A DNA stretch of 64,000 bases from contig CM035315.1 of the NCBI GenBank assembly GCA_002900995.3, forward strand, positions 729,967 to 793,966. Reading direction: 5' to 3'. Of the stretch, positions 11,630 through 23,376 are shown piece by piece. Origin of the DNA: Ganoderma boninense (taxonomy: Eukaryota > Basidiomycota > Agaricomycetes > Polyporales > Polyporaceae). A program made the translations under genes and the position numbers. Positions within the stretch are counted from its first letter, which is position 1, and every line of letters starts with the position of its first letter. The notes beneath the pieces were generated by a model that was not told the origin of the DNA, searched no databases, and saw only the letters and a program-made list of their open reading frames with translations.

Positions 11630-11901
11630 CAGCGTAAGATGCAGATCATGTTGAGGGATGTCCATGGACCACCACCGCTGAGGCACTCGTGATTGCTGTG
11701 TTGAACCACAGCAAGCATATTCGCAGCCTCTCCAGTCGTTCTGGTCTGCATCTTGTGCATTCGTGCCCTCCCTGTACATAGATTTCCTTGGACCAGTTGG
11801 ATGGAACTGTATTTAGTCTATACGATACATGCGATTTTGTACACTTCCTCCGTGCCGGGTTGAACGGCAATGCTAAGGCTACAGCAGCAGCGTGGACCTC
11901 C

Positions 11902-14082
11902 TCACGCCTCCTTCTCCTTCGCCTCCTCCTGCTCCTTCAAGACCGCCGCCTCGGCCGCCTCGAGCGCCACCCCGAAGCCCCTGAGCAGCGCCGCGCGCTC
12001 CTCGAGCCCGACGCTGACCCTGACCAAGCCCGCCTCGACGCCCCAGCCGGCGGCCCAGTCGAGCTCGGCGTAGTGCGCGAGGATCGTGTACGGGCACGCG
12101 AGCGTGAAGTTGGTGCCGAGGCTCGGGCCCTTCATGCACGGCAGCGCGTCGAAGAACGCGCGGCTCGCGCCCAGCGACGTGAACGTCAGCGAGAACAGGC
12201 CCCCGTACCCCCCGCCCCCGAGCCGGCACCGGTCGTAGTGCGCCGCCGTCTCCCATCGCGGGTAGAACACCTCCTTCACTGCGATCGGCTGCGGGGGGGT
12301 GGAGGCAGAGGAGGGGGAGGAGGCGAGAGATGGGGAGGAGGAGGCAGAGAGGGAGCGGGCGCGGAGGAACTCGCAGACGGCGAGGGCGTTGGCGTCGATG
12401 GCGTGGATGCGCTGGCGGAAGTCGCGCGAGTTGCGCTCCATGTATACCGCGTCTTCGCCGTAGTACGAGTCCTCGTACGTTGCGGCCATGTGCGCCTTGA
12501 GCGCGGCGTAGTGCCGCCCGTTCGGGTTCAAGACCAAACTATGCGTGTCGGGGAGATTCGTGAGTAAAAAAAATCAAACCGAGAGAGAGCGCGCAAGGAA
12601 GGAAGGGAGAAAGAGAACGAGGGCGCGCACCTGCCGCCCATGACGTTGGCGTCGCCGCTGAAGATCTTGCTGAGGCTGCTGACGACGACGTCGGCGTAGG
12701 GCAGGACCTCGACGTTGACGAAGTTGCCGAGCGTCTCGTCGACGACGATCAGGAAGTCGTGTTTGTCCGCGAGCGCGCGCAGGCGCGGCAGGTCCGCCGA
12801 GCGCAGGAGCGGGTTCGACGGGAACTCGGTGAACAGCGAGAGGACGGGCGGGCCGGACGACGACGTGTCTTCGACTCGCGCTCGAGGATCGTCTCGAGCT
12901 CGTCGATGTCCGCGTCGAGCCCGCGGCCCAGGAAGTGGCAGCCGGGACCCCACTTTTCGAGGATTTTGAGGGTGTCGGTGTACGGGAAGCTGTGCTCGAG
13001 GTGAGTTTACGCTTACGCCTCCGCTGCGGTTGGACTGGAGGTGGCGACATACCCGAAGCACACGCTCTTCGCGGCGGGTCGCGCGCCCAGCGCGAGCTGG
13101 TGCGCGCTCCAGATAGCGGCCATGCCCGTCGAGTAGAGGAACACGTCGCTCTCCGTCACGCCCTCTGCCCGCGTGCTTGGGCCGAGCTCGGTATCGTGCC
13201 CCCCGGCTGTTGACCAGTCACTCGGCGTATCGCGAACGAGCACACCGGCGATTCGTCGGCGCAAGGCGCGCTTGGCTGCCGCGGCGGATTCCAAAGGCAT
13301 GTTGCGCCCGTACCGTTCCTCAACGTAGTTGAAGTGATCCTTGCTCAGAAGCTCGTTCGATGGTTCTGGCATGCCGCCGTTGAACCGCGGCTGTGCTCCG
13401 GCAGGGGAGGTGGGCGGGGACTTGTTCAAGCCCTTCGCGGCGGAATAATGCCGGTTCCCGGGCTTCATGAACGATGTGGTGGGACTTTTTGGAATGGCCG
13501 ATCCCGGACCGTCCACCTTCATCATGACCAGGCAGCGTTCTGCGAGACGCGACGATACGCACAGCCCGGTGTGCTGCCAGAACTGCTTGGCGAGCGGGAA
13601 GGAGTCCTTGGGGAACAAGACGATGTGGAGCTCGACGCAGGGCGAAGACACGTCGTCATCCTCGGGGCAGATGGTGAACTGGACGAGGCGGACGGGGACG
13701 GGGGAACCCGCTTTCGTGGATCGGTCGAGCATGAACTCACGGCAGAGTTCGGCGACGCGGCGGGTGGGACAGAGGAGGCATGATTCGCCTGGGACGCCGA
13801 ACTTTTGCTCACAAATCTTTGCGAGCTGGGAGGATGGATGACGATGAGCATCGCGGAGCTAGTTCAGAGCTCGGGGGATATACGTACCTTTTGAATGCTG
13901 AGATGGATGAAGAATCGGGGGTATCCCGAGACCATGGCGTCAACGACGCGCTTTTCGCCCTCTTCGTAGCCAACGTTGTCCCTCCATGTCGGTAGCGATA
14001 CGGAGATGGCGTGTGCAGTGAATGGGGGTAGAGCAGCACCCAATGGCTGCTGTTCAGTCTGGGTGATGGTGGTAGTGGTCAT
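11902..14082 (-). CDS. STR2: Str2-like cystathionine gamma-synthase (PLP enzyme), one frame break
   Basis: Four exons: 14082-13888, 13825-13053, 12989-12631 and 12538-11902. The N-terminus ([17 protein letters not shown]) and the long insertion before the catalytic core fit fungal Str2-type cystathionine gamma-synthases, which join O-acetylhomoserine and cysteine in transsulfuration. The core shows [50 protein letters not shown] and [16 protein letters not shown]; the Lys of SLSK should be the PLP-binding lysine. The end ([22 protein letters not shown]) is the usual C-terminal PLP-fold signature. The summed exon length is one base short of a multiple of three. The break is near 12866 in exon 3, between [10 protein letters not shown] and [17 protein letters not shown]; an ACACG that would need to be ACGACG fits well. 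Restored length would be 654 residues. All catalytic-region motifs are intact, so I favour an assembly indel over a dead gene. It is tail-to-tail with the VPS3 C-half and head-to-head with the TBC gene. Confidence 0.85.
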
Positions 14083-14511
14083 GATCGGAGGCCAGAGTGG
14101 TGTGTGCGATGTCCGTCGTGGGCACGACGTACCCAGTGGGGAGATGGAGATGTGGAGCCAAGGTAGCCTTGGGAGAGGCTTACGGAGATCGTGGATAGAG
14201 CGTGAGGAGAAAGACGAGTGTTCAGCTCATCGTGGACGGCTAAACAGTATTTTGGTCTCCTGGACGCGGACAAGCGAGAACCGAGTCAAATCCTCATCTT
14301 ATCTTATCTCCTCTCCTATACAAACGCCCGGTACGGCAGCGTTCGCGTTCGCCGTCGGCTGCGGCTTGCCCTGAGCTCGCCACTCAAGTCTACCCGCCTC
14401 CAACTCCATTGCCGCGTTGCCTAGCCTCTTTGCCCTCCTGCATGTATACCCTTGTTCCTTGACTCCTCAAATCATTGCTCTTCGGAACTTTGTCTCTCCT
14501 TTTTCGTCGGT
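14083..14511. promoter_or_regulatory. Shared divergent promoter region, STR2-like / TBC gene
   Basis: These 429 bp separate two divergent start codons (14082 minus, 14512 plus), so they must carry both upstream regions. The plus-side half is rich in CT runs (14290-14500), usual for fungal promoters and 5' UTRs. I could not identify a specific factor site with confidence. Confidence 0.4.
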
Positions 14512-16748
14512 ATGGACAACGCCGATGCACAGAAACCTCAACCTTCCATGGACTGCCTCGATTGGCAAGCATACAGGAACCAGAGCCTCCAACCTCACGG
14601 ATTTGGCGATGAACGCGTACGAATATGGTAAGTTCCTCATTCAGCTGTAGCGTTATGTCTATGAACACGTCGTAGGCCCAGACTTGTCAATGTAGACGAC
14701 CAGCTTTCTGAGCATCCCGACCCCATGGAGTCTATATGGTCTGACGCCGGTTTCGACCTTGAGGATCCCAGAGAAGGATGATGAGCTGGGTGGAGATCCT
14801 CACGCCGACGAGCATCAGATTGGACTCGACACCGACCGCAGCTTCGTCCTGTACCCAGTAGGTGAACAGCCCTCTGTTCCCGCCTCCTACCCACCGCTCA
14901 TGCTTCGCCCTGTGTTACACCAGAGGCTAGTGAGCAGCCGTGAGAGGCTCCAGACTGCCTTGAACAGGCTTATCATCTCCGTCTTCCGCCGCAGGCCACG
15001 ACTGCACTACTTTCAGGTGGGCTGCGGACCCAATTCACCGACAATTCGGGCGGCCTTGTGTGACGCCTTTCATTGCAGGGATATCATGACATTGTGTCGG
15101 TTGTGTTCCTTACTCTACCCAAAGAGCTACATATCTCAGTGGTAGAGAAGCTGAGCTTGCACCGTGTCCGGGACTCAATGGGGACAACTCTTGAGCCCGT
15201 AGTGGGTCTCCTCCGGTCCGCACTCACCTTGTTCAGCCTTTTTAAGCACCTATTCACCTCATGCAACAGAGTTATGAAGCGACTCCTGGAGCTTGTCGAT
15301 CCCGAGTTCGCAGAGGCTCTTGAACGGTAAGCCGCATATATTGAGGTCTGCGCCATGCTGACAGCACGTTAGCACCGCGCCCTTACCTTATTACGCCCTA
15401 TCTTATCTCTTGACACTATTCTCTCATGACGTCCCCACTCTCCCGCTCATACAACATATATTCGATTATTTACTGTGCCGACCGCCAATAGCAGTCGTAT
15501 ACCTTGCTGCAGCGGTAAGCGTGCAGTTCTCGCCCCGTCCGGTGTAGGAGTTGTGCATTGACTCGTTTGGATAGCTCACGCTCACCCGCCGGCAAGAAGT
15601 TCAAGCCCTTGAAGAGGAAGGCGAAGATGGGATGGTCCATTCGCTGCTCACCGTTCTGCCGGATTTGTGCGAGGAGGGCGACGATCCACCAGAGCTTCCG
15701 ATGGGAGAGAAGCTGTCCGCACCACAAGATCCGTTGACAGACTCAGAGCTGGAGCCCAAAACGGAGACGTTCGAGCATGTCGAACCCGCAGAAACGAACG
15801 CTCCCGCCGCCACTTTGCCGGTCCCCGAAGACCTTGACGAAGCGGATCTAGATGGTTCCATCGACGTGTCTGTGGAGCTTTCAGAAGTAGAAGTATCCCG
15901 AGAACGGGCATCATCTCTCGATGCGTCGACGGACGGAGAATCAGAGACCCTCGTCGACGCGGACGAGCTGGCACAAACTACGGATGGCACCTGCACCGCT
16001 GTGACGCCCTCGTCCCCAGAGCGCAAGGCCCTGCTTGACCCGTCAGAACCCGACAAACTCTCGGATGGCGAAGCGCAGAAAGCACCCTTCCTCATCCCGG
16101 AAGACGACGCCAGCGAACATTCGTCCCTCCCCTCCCCGCCGTCGGAGGATGAGAAACCCACGTCCGCGTCCACACGGACGCCCTCGCCCTCGCCACCCCG
16201 GCGCGACCCGCGCCCGCGCCGCCCGCGCATCTCGCTCACCACGCTGCTTACGGAGGCGGACGCGCTGATGCGGCAGTACCCGCCGTCGCACCCGGACGTC
16301 GCGCTGCACACGGTCATGGGCCCGCAGAGCGTCGTGCACACGTGGGCGGAGCGCGCGCGCGACCTGCCCCCCGACGATGACGCGGAGCGCATGGTCGACC
16401 GCCCCGAGCTCGTCGTCTGCCCGCCGCCGCCGCCCTCCCCGCTGGCCTCCGACGACGAGGATGAGGAGATGGAGAGGAAGAGGGGAGGGAGAGGGAGAAG
16501 GAGAAGGGGAGGAAGAGGTTGCGGAAACAGCGGCGGCTGGGGGACGTCATCGTGCAGCGCAGGACGATGGTCGCGGGCGCGGTGCTCGTGCTCGGCGTCG
16601 CGGTTGCCGTGTATGGGTTGAGTGGGGCTTGCCCGCGGGGAATGGACATGGGGGGCAGCGGGCGGCGTGGATGAAGATGGGGAAGATGCTTGGGGGCCTC
16701 GTGGGTGTGGGGGAGAGGGTGTTCGATGGGCTTCGGGATGCGCTTTAG
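14512..16748 (+). CDS. TBC-domain Rab GTPase-activating protein, Gyp8/TBC1D20-like, membrane-anchored
   Basis: Exons: 14512-14627, 14676-15016, 15079-15215, 15270-15326, 15373-15514 and 15575-16748. The start reads MDNADAQKPQ and leads into a TBC fold: IGLDTDRSFVLYP carries the I-x2-D-x2-R arginine finger (about residue 90), and LHYFQGYHDIVSVVFLTL carries the Y-x-Q-G glutamine finger (about residue 150). EKLSLHRVRDSMGTTLEPV and DYLLCRPPIAVVYLAAAL follow as in TBC1D20/Gyp8, ER-associated GAPs for Rab1/Ypt1. A long acidic Ser/Pro region ends in a hydrophobic stretch, TMVAGAVLVLGVAVAVYGL, near residue 600, matching the C-terminal anchor of that subfamily. The frame is broken three times: one base gained near 14770 (DLEDPRE to DDELGGDPHADE), one lost in the purine tract 16470-16520, one lost near 16620 just after the anchor. 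Corrected length would be 655 residues. Domain identity is firm; the C-terminal reading is less so. Confidence 0.82.
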
Positions 16749-16949
16749 GGTTCTATGGGCTGGGGTGAGTTTTGCCTCTGGGCCTACTCATTGATCGCTC
16801 CTTGGTCTAATTCTTCACCAATTGCTCCTCAGGATATCCACGAGCTTACAACGATGTTCCTCGTTAATACGCTATTATGCAAGACGCTTTCTAAAGAATA
16901 CGCTACGGCTGAGTGAAGGGGAAATGATGCGAACGGAGAATATTGAACA

Positions 16950-19501
16950 CTAGATGAAAGGCCGTAAAGAACGGATATGAACAACCCCAAGGTGGTCTCC
17001 AGATACCAAGAATTTGCCGTTGGGAGAGAACGTAATGTGTGTTACCACGTCCTGGTGATCGGTAAACTCCATCACGCACGACATGTCGCTTATCCTCCAA
17101 ACTCGCACTGATCCTTGTCCTGCGGCAGTTGCAATATACCTCCCGTTAGGTGAGAACCGCGCTTTCAATGGCTGTAGGTCTGTTTCGCCGTCTACTGCCT
17201 TGAATGAGGCGATTTCATCCCCAGATTCCGCGTCCCAGAGCTTCGTCGAACCGTCCGCCGAAGCGGACAATACAAATCTGCCATCTGGAGAGAAAGAGAC
17301 ATCCAACACTGGCTTCGTGTGTCCTTCCTGGACTGCGAGCACCACACCAGTAGCAGGGTCCATTACCCGCACAGGATAGCGTTCGCCGACGCTAGGCGGC
17401 AGGAACTTGTTTGAAGAAGCGATAGCGATGCGCCTGCGCTCGGGGTCGAAGGCAAGCGCATCAATATCAAACACTAGGGGGGGATTCCTGGCCCGCTCCT
17501 CGATGGGGGCGCAGAAATCGTCTCCTTGGAATGGACCTAGGAGCCTCTGTCGACGCGAAGGGGGGACGGCCCTGCGGGCGAGGAGGAGGGTCCATATGGT
17601 CCTCTGGGAGCCCAAGGGGACGCCGCTGCACTCGGCGGCTTTCCACGCGAGATAGTACATGTCTGGAGAAAATCGCGAGCGTTTCGGCTCGGGTGTACGG
17701 CAGAGGCGATCGAAGGAGTGGTCCCGCTGGAGCGTCCGAGTGTCCCATACATGCACTACCCCATCTTCAGAATCCTCACATGCGGTCGCGATCAGAGCGC
17801 CGTCGGGAGACCACGCGACGTCTGTGACCATTTGCGTGTCCTCGAATGAAGCAACTCTGTGGACAGCGTCGTCGCCGACTCCCCAGACCACGAGGGTCTG
17901 GCCATCGGAGCCGCCCGCGGATACGAGTTGTCGGCCATTTGGGGACAGTGAAAGAGCATGAATGGGGCCTCGGTGGGCGACCCATTCTTGCAGAACTGCG
18001 CCGCACGACATGTCCCAAATGATGATAGTCCCGTCCAGAGACGCGGTAACTGCCCATTTGCTATCAAGAGAAGCAATAAGGCATGTCACTTGATCCTCAT
18101 GCCCGCGCGGATCTGGGGTATCTCGTACAGCTGGATCAAGAATCAGTTGTTTATAGCATGCACAGCACAGGCTCGACAGGCGGCTTACTGTGGATGCTTG
18201 TAACAAGGCCCCGCTCATCCATATCCTTGAAGGCTTGTTTTATTATTGGAAGCCAAAGCTCCGGCCTCCCTGCCCTTCCCATGCGACCTGGATTGTGACG
18301 AAGCACGATGCGAGGGCGAGGGAAGGTGAGGAGTGCTTCCTGCAACGCTTCGCATGCCTCTAACGGGGTGCCTGCCTCGGACAGGCAGGTCCCAAACCTA
18401 GCAACTGGATCCAATGCGAATTGAATGTGCACATCTCTGATGTTATCCCTTGAGACGTGCACGAGGATCCTGATGGCACATTGGATGTCTCGCGTCAGAT
18501 CCCGAGCAGCACCTATCTGACTTTCCTTAGGGAAGAAGCGCAGACAATGTATAGAAACCGTCAACGACACCAGCTGAGACAAGCGGCCCATTACTCTTCC
18601 CAACTGGTCTGGCAAAGGCATTAGCGCAATTGTGTCAGGCAGAACAGAATCTCGACGTCGTACTTACTGGTGAATATGAACCTGTGGGTTATCAAGCCTC
18701 GATAGCCATCGAAGTCGTCGGCGGTTGCCATCACACCCATCGTGAGATGGTTCAGCGTAGCCGCACTCGAAGCCAGCAAGTACTCGACGGCACGGGTGTC
18801 TACGAGTTTGTCAACCTCGGATAAATAGAGCTTTAGCTTTTTGCCTCGACAAACGACTTTGTAAGCAACCAACTCACATGTAAATTTCGCAATGCGAGCA
18901 TTTTGAAAAGCATCGTCCTGCCCGAACCGTACAGAGCGGGGTTCGGCCCCTTCTTCGTCCGAAAGCTAATGGAGCCACATCTCAGATGCTGGAGCCCGGT
19001 GATCTGGGAGACGAGCCCGATGAAGTCCGATATGCTGTAAAAGGAGACGGAAGACAACTCCAAGTCCACGATGTTGCCCCCAAGTTTCTGGTAGTATGAG
19101 AGCACAGAACGATGGATGGACAGGAAAGGTCCTTCGCTTCCGGAGCCAGCCTCAGAAGCCTGTGATATCTTCCACTGTCGTACATTTGGAAGCCGGATGA
19201 GGAGGTCCACGGGAACACTATCAAGTAGAGGGATATTGGTGACGCGAGAGTCTGTATCAACGTCACGCCTAGGAGTACCGAGAAGGGTGACCTTCTGCAC
19301 AAGAGGGAGAACCCATGGGCAGGTGTCGAGAAATTTGCTGGAGGACTGCATCTGTTCCACAGTCCGGAGGACGATGGTGTGGAAAAGATGATAGCGCGAA
19401 CGGGGTAGAAATGCACGGCAGGTGAGCGAGAGCTGCCGCAAGGATGCGGGGTTGTCGCGAGCTTGATCGATGGCCGCTTCGTATATTTCAATCGAAACCA
19501 T
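16950..19501 (-). CDS. F-box-like / WD40 fusion protein, paralogue A
   Basis: Four exons join cleanly: 19501-18878, 18836-18668, 18608-18189 and 18130-16950, giving 797 residues with no frame break. The start MVSIEIYEAAIDQARDN...LRQLSLTCRAFLPRSRYHLF is a degenerate basidiomycete F-box. A leucine-rich middle follows (IPLLDSVPVDLLIRLPN, DLELSSVSFYSISDFIGL). From about residue 410 the C-terminus holds seven or eight WD40 blades, such as WAVTASLDGTIIIWDMS, HALSLSPNGRQLVSAGG, VLDVSFSPDGRFVLSASAD and ITFSPNGKFLVSGDHLGV. F-box/WD40 proteins are usually SCF ubiquitin-ligase substrate receptors; that role is an inference here. Two paralogues with the same intron pattern lie at 20225-22788 and 38625-41132. 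A G10 run lies just upstream near 19530. An in-frame upstream extension exists, but the chosen ATG lines up with the paralogues. Confidence 0.82.
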
Positions 19502-20224
19502 AATGTGAGGCGTTCTACGATAGTCAGAGGGGGGGGGGTCCCGGGTTGTCGTTTGCCAAGCCGGGGACAGCTTCGCTCCTGGTTCAAGGGGAGATGGGGG
19601 AAGATGAAGCACCTTGCCAGGATCCAACTCGAAGGTACGTCTTCATGAACTCTTCGTCGACCATCCGCGCTGGTAAGGTTTGAGAAAAGCGCACAAGGCT
19701 GTGCTGGTGAGCGATTCGAATTTCGGGCGCAGAAACCGTCCGCCCTTAAGAAATGAAACGCTCGAAATCATACCACGGTTGTTGTACACTGAGTTACTAT
19801 GTAAGTCTACATCAGAGCCACGAGTCTGCGAGAATTTGTGCAACAGAGGACAATCTGGGACAACAGTTCCGAAGCGCGCTCTCAGGCTTAGAGTCCGTCA
19901 CGTATCCACAGTGTTCGCTGGCGACGACCGTCGACCGCCCTCTCTTTCCCCAGGAGCCTTCCTTCCGCCATTCACTCCGGGAGATGAGCCGCCGTCGGCA
20001 TGCGCGTGTAGCCTCAGGACAGCGGACACGTAGGAGAGCACGGGCGACTCTACGGCGGCCTGGTTGAGATGGGCAACCTTGACTGGTTCGAGAATGGGTC
20101 CCGGAGCTTCGAAATGGGGAGCGTTCATGGAACAAAGCAAGTGGGGGAGACCTGAGGGAGGGGCTGAGCAAGCTCGAGTCGGAGTGTGCGTCCTCGCGGT
20201 AAGCGTGGACGAGTAGAAACTGCA
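19502..20224. other. Intergenic between tandem F-box/WD40 genes
   Basis: 723 bp between the start of paralogue A and the end of paralogue B, both on the minus strand. It would hold the promoter of A and the 3' end of B. A poly-G run lies at about 19530-19540. I see no further gene. Confidence 0.5.
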
Positions 20225-22788
20225 CTATGTGAGGTACATGTGGCAACCCGGTCCAGGCGGCGACGCCAAACGGGGCTGGCACGGATGTGTATCCTGCAGG
20301 AAACTCGAGAGACGGCGGCCGTGGACTACTCCGTTGAGATCTCCGGAAAGCAAGAATTCGCCTTTCGGGCAAAAAGCTAGCCGTCTAACTCCCATCTCGT
20401 GCTCAGTGAAAGTCGCGACGCACGAGCGGTCTCCGACTCTCCATAGTCGCACATGGTTGAATAGTGCAGCGGCGACATACTTTCCGTCGGGCGAAAAGCA
20501 TGCCGGTCCTGAGGCTCCCGACGAAGGTTCCTTGAAGGGCCCGAATTTGGCCGTTTCTTTCCCCGTGTCTAAGTCCCAGATCCTCGTGGAAGCGTCGTCT
20601 AACCCTGATGACCTGGATAACGCGGACCGGCCGTCTGGGGAGAAGGATACGTTCTGCACTGCTGTGCTGTGTCCTACCAGGACAGCGAGTGCGGCACCCG
20701 TCGCGACGTCCCAGATCCGCACAGCGTACTCTTCCAGGGACATTCCAGAGGTGTCACCATGGCATGTGGCAATTCGTCGACTCTCGGAGTCAAAAGCGAA
20801 GGCTTTGATAGAAACGGCATGGCTTGGTTTCCAATGAAGCGTCGTTAGCCGGCCCTCCGGATCGTTGGGTTTCCAAATGTTGCACTGTTGGCGACGATTT
20901 GTAGACGAAAACGATATCCAGGCCAAGAAACACGAGTTTGGAGAGAATTGCAACTGTCGTGGGGACGTCGCATCCGGATCTTCCAGGAGATCGCGAGGCC
21001 GCAGCGTGCGTGCATCCCATATCCGCACTCCATCGAAGTCAGACGCAGACGCAATCAGGCTACTGTCTGGAGACCAAGTGCAGGTCTCTATAGCTCCTGG
21101 GTGCCCGGCCCCCTTCAGGTATTTTGACTCTCTGGATGCCGTCAGTGATGTCCCATACGGCAGGGGTTGTTTCGTTCAGGTCCATCCCGCTGACCGATAC
21201 GAGTCTTCGGCTGTCTGGGGACAGCGCGAGGCCAGTGATGTGGGCACTTGTGGGCCAGCCATTCTTGTGTGACGCGGATATGGCCGGTGGCGGGATCTAT
21301 GTTCCAGACGATGATGGTTCCGTCCTTGGATGCGGTCACAAACTGGTCCTGCCAATTGCGGTCGACGACTAAATGTGTCACGCTTTCTTCGTGGCCGAGG
21401 AGGTGTGGTGCGCCTTCTTCGGCTAGGCGGCATCATTAGACCAAGTAACATCCTCTCATGGACCGAAGGACCCCGGAGTTAAACTTACTATATGGTAGAG
21501 TGATGAGACCCCGCCCACTCAGCTTAGGAAAAGCGCACTTGAGCGTCGGGGACCAGAACTCGGATCTTCCTCCCCTAGGCATTTGATGGTCAACGGCCTC
21601 ATGGACCAGAATGCGAGGACGAGGAAAAGCGGAGAGCCTCTCATCCAACGCCTTGCATGCCACCAGACCATCGTCCAGGGAAACGGTGATCCCGATGCCG
21701 GCGATGGCATCCGGCTTGAACTCCACTCGTACGTCTCGAAGGGCTGTGAGTCCTTTAGAACGCTCGAGGATCCTTGTGGCAGACTTGATGTCTTGCAACA
21801 AGTCCGGGCTATTGCCATAACTGGTGTCCATCGGCCACCGGGATCGAACGACGAGTGTCAAAGATGATAGCTGTGAGAGCCCCGTTATCGATCCCGCCAG
21901 CCGCTCTGCGTAAGTAAGACAGTCAGGCACCTATTCCCAAAAGCAGCCGTGTATCTCACCAAAATAGTCGTGTCTTGTTTGGAGTTTCGTGAATAATTCG
22001 CGGATCGTCACGGAAAGGCTGTTCAGCGTCGACGCACTCGAGCCCAGCAAAAACTCGATGACGTGAATGTCAGCTGTTGCACAAATCTGCGTAAATCAGA
22101 AGTCTCAGCCACTGCTTGCATTGGACACTAAGTACCTGTGAGATGCAGAGGAAGACTCACATTCAAAGACTTTATTGAAGGCACCCTTGGTTGAGCAACC
22201 TTCCTCACCCCCGAGTCATCTGCGGGCGGTTTGGGTTCCTTATTCACCCGAATGAAGGAACAGGAAAGGGTATGGATCTGAGAAAATGCCGCGACAAGGC
22301 CCTTGAAGTCAGAAACGCTCTGAAAGGCAATATTGAAGAGCTCCAGTTTCCGGATGTGTTTGCCATGTTTCTGATAGCTTGAGCGCGCGAATCTGTGCAG
22401 CGACAGGCAAGGCAGTTCTTCCGCCTCCTGAAGATCGTCCAGCTCCATCCTCCACGCACAAAGGTTTGGAAGGCGGGAAAGGAGATGCACTGGAACTGTT
22501 TCGAGTAGGCGTATATTAGGCGGGGTGTCCTTGCGATTGGGGGACAACGGTAGAAAGGCTAATTTGTCGGACGAGAGGGACGACCCAGGCATGGGAGTCC
22601 AGGAACTCGCCGGAGGATTCCAACTGAGGTACAGTACGGATGCGAATCCTGCTGAAAAGGTGGAATCGGGTGCGGGATAGAAATGTGCGGCATGTGAGAG
22701 AGAGACGACGGAGGGACGTGGTATTGTCGCTGGCCTCGTCAATGACGGCTTCGAATACCTCCGTTGGGAACAAAAGGTGAGGCGCCAT
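20225..22788 (-). pseudogene. F-box-like / WD40 paralogue B with three frame breaks
   Basis: The same four-exon structure as paralogue A is visible: 22788-22161, 22086-21960, 21905-21489 and 21422-20225. The start MAPHLLFPTEVFEAVIDEASDN and the WD40 part (QFVTASKDGTIIVWNID, VQNVSFSPDGRSALSRSS, RRLAFCPKGEFLLSGDLNG) place it in the family. Three one-base gains interrupt it: near 22520-22526 (a C4 run in exon 1), near 21236-21245 (after HKCP), and near 21122-21126 (an A4 run). Removing them gives 788 residues with every splice phase matching. The breaks may be real, making this a decaying duplicate, or assembly indels in homopolymers, as suspected elsewhere in the window. I label it pseudogene because three breaks in one gene is the highest load here, but a functional gene is not excluded. 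Confidence 0.7.
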
Positions 22789-23376
22789 AGAGTGTGTGTG
22801 TTGTAGATAGGTCGTTGGTCGACAACGAATAGGGCTCCAGAGGTGGATGTCCTAGACTTAAAAATTAGCAGGTAGTCTGAAGTCAAACCCATTAGTCGGT
22901 GAGGGGCGCGGGGCCGGCGGCAACCCCTCCCTGGAATGCAAGTATCCCACACTGCCACCTCGTAACTTCATCTTGTAAGTCCAAGACGATATGTGGCATG
23001 TTGACACACAAATTGACCGCACTAGGGGAGAATACCATTCTTCTTTCAATCGAGGATGAGGACGAAGGTACAAACAACCATACCTTACAATGCATGAGAG
23101 GCGACATAGAAACGAGCCATCATACGAAACGACAACGGTAGAGATCTTACAATGGCAGATGTACACAGCTTGGAAGGGCTAGCTATACAAGATAAATACA
23201 GTATGCAAGGAATTGGACTGCCCGGGTTTAACATCACTGCTTTCTGAGTCCAAGAAAATGAATGCGAGGCGGATAATGCAGACAACGAATTGCGAATCCA
23301 TGAACCCGTATACCCATGACACCGAACAAAGATTCCCGGAACCCGCCAGCCTACAGTACCCCGAATACGAGGACGG
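22789..23376. other. Intergenic, no gene seen
   Basis: 588 bp between the start of F-box/WD40 paralogue B and the 3' end of the second DUF6699 gene, both minus. It should contain the promoter of paralogue B. Nothing else stands out. Confidence 0.5.
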
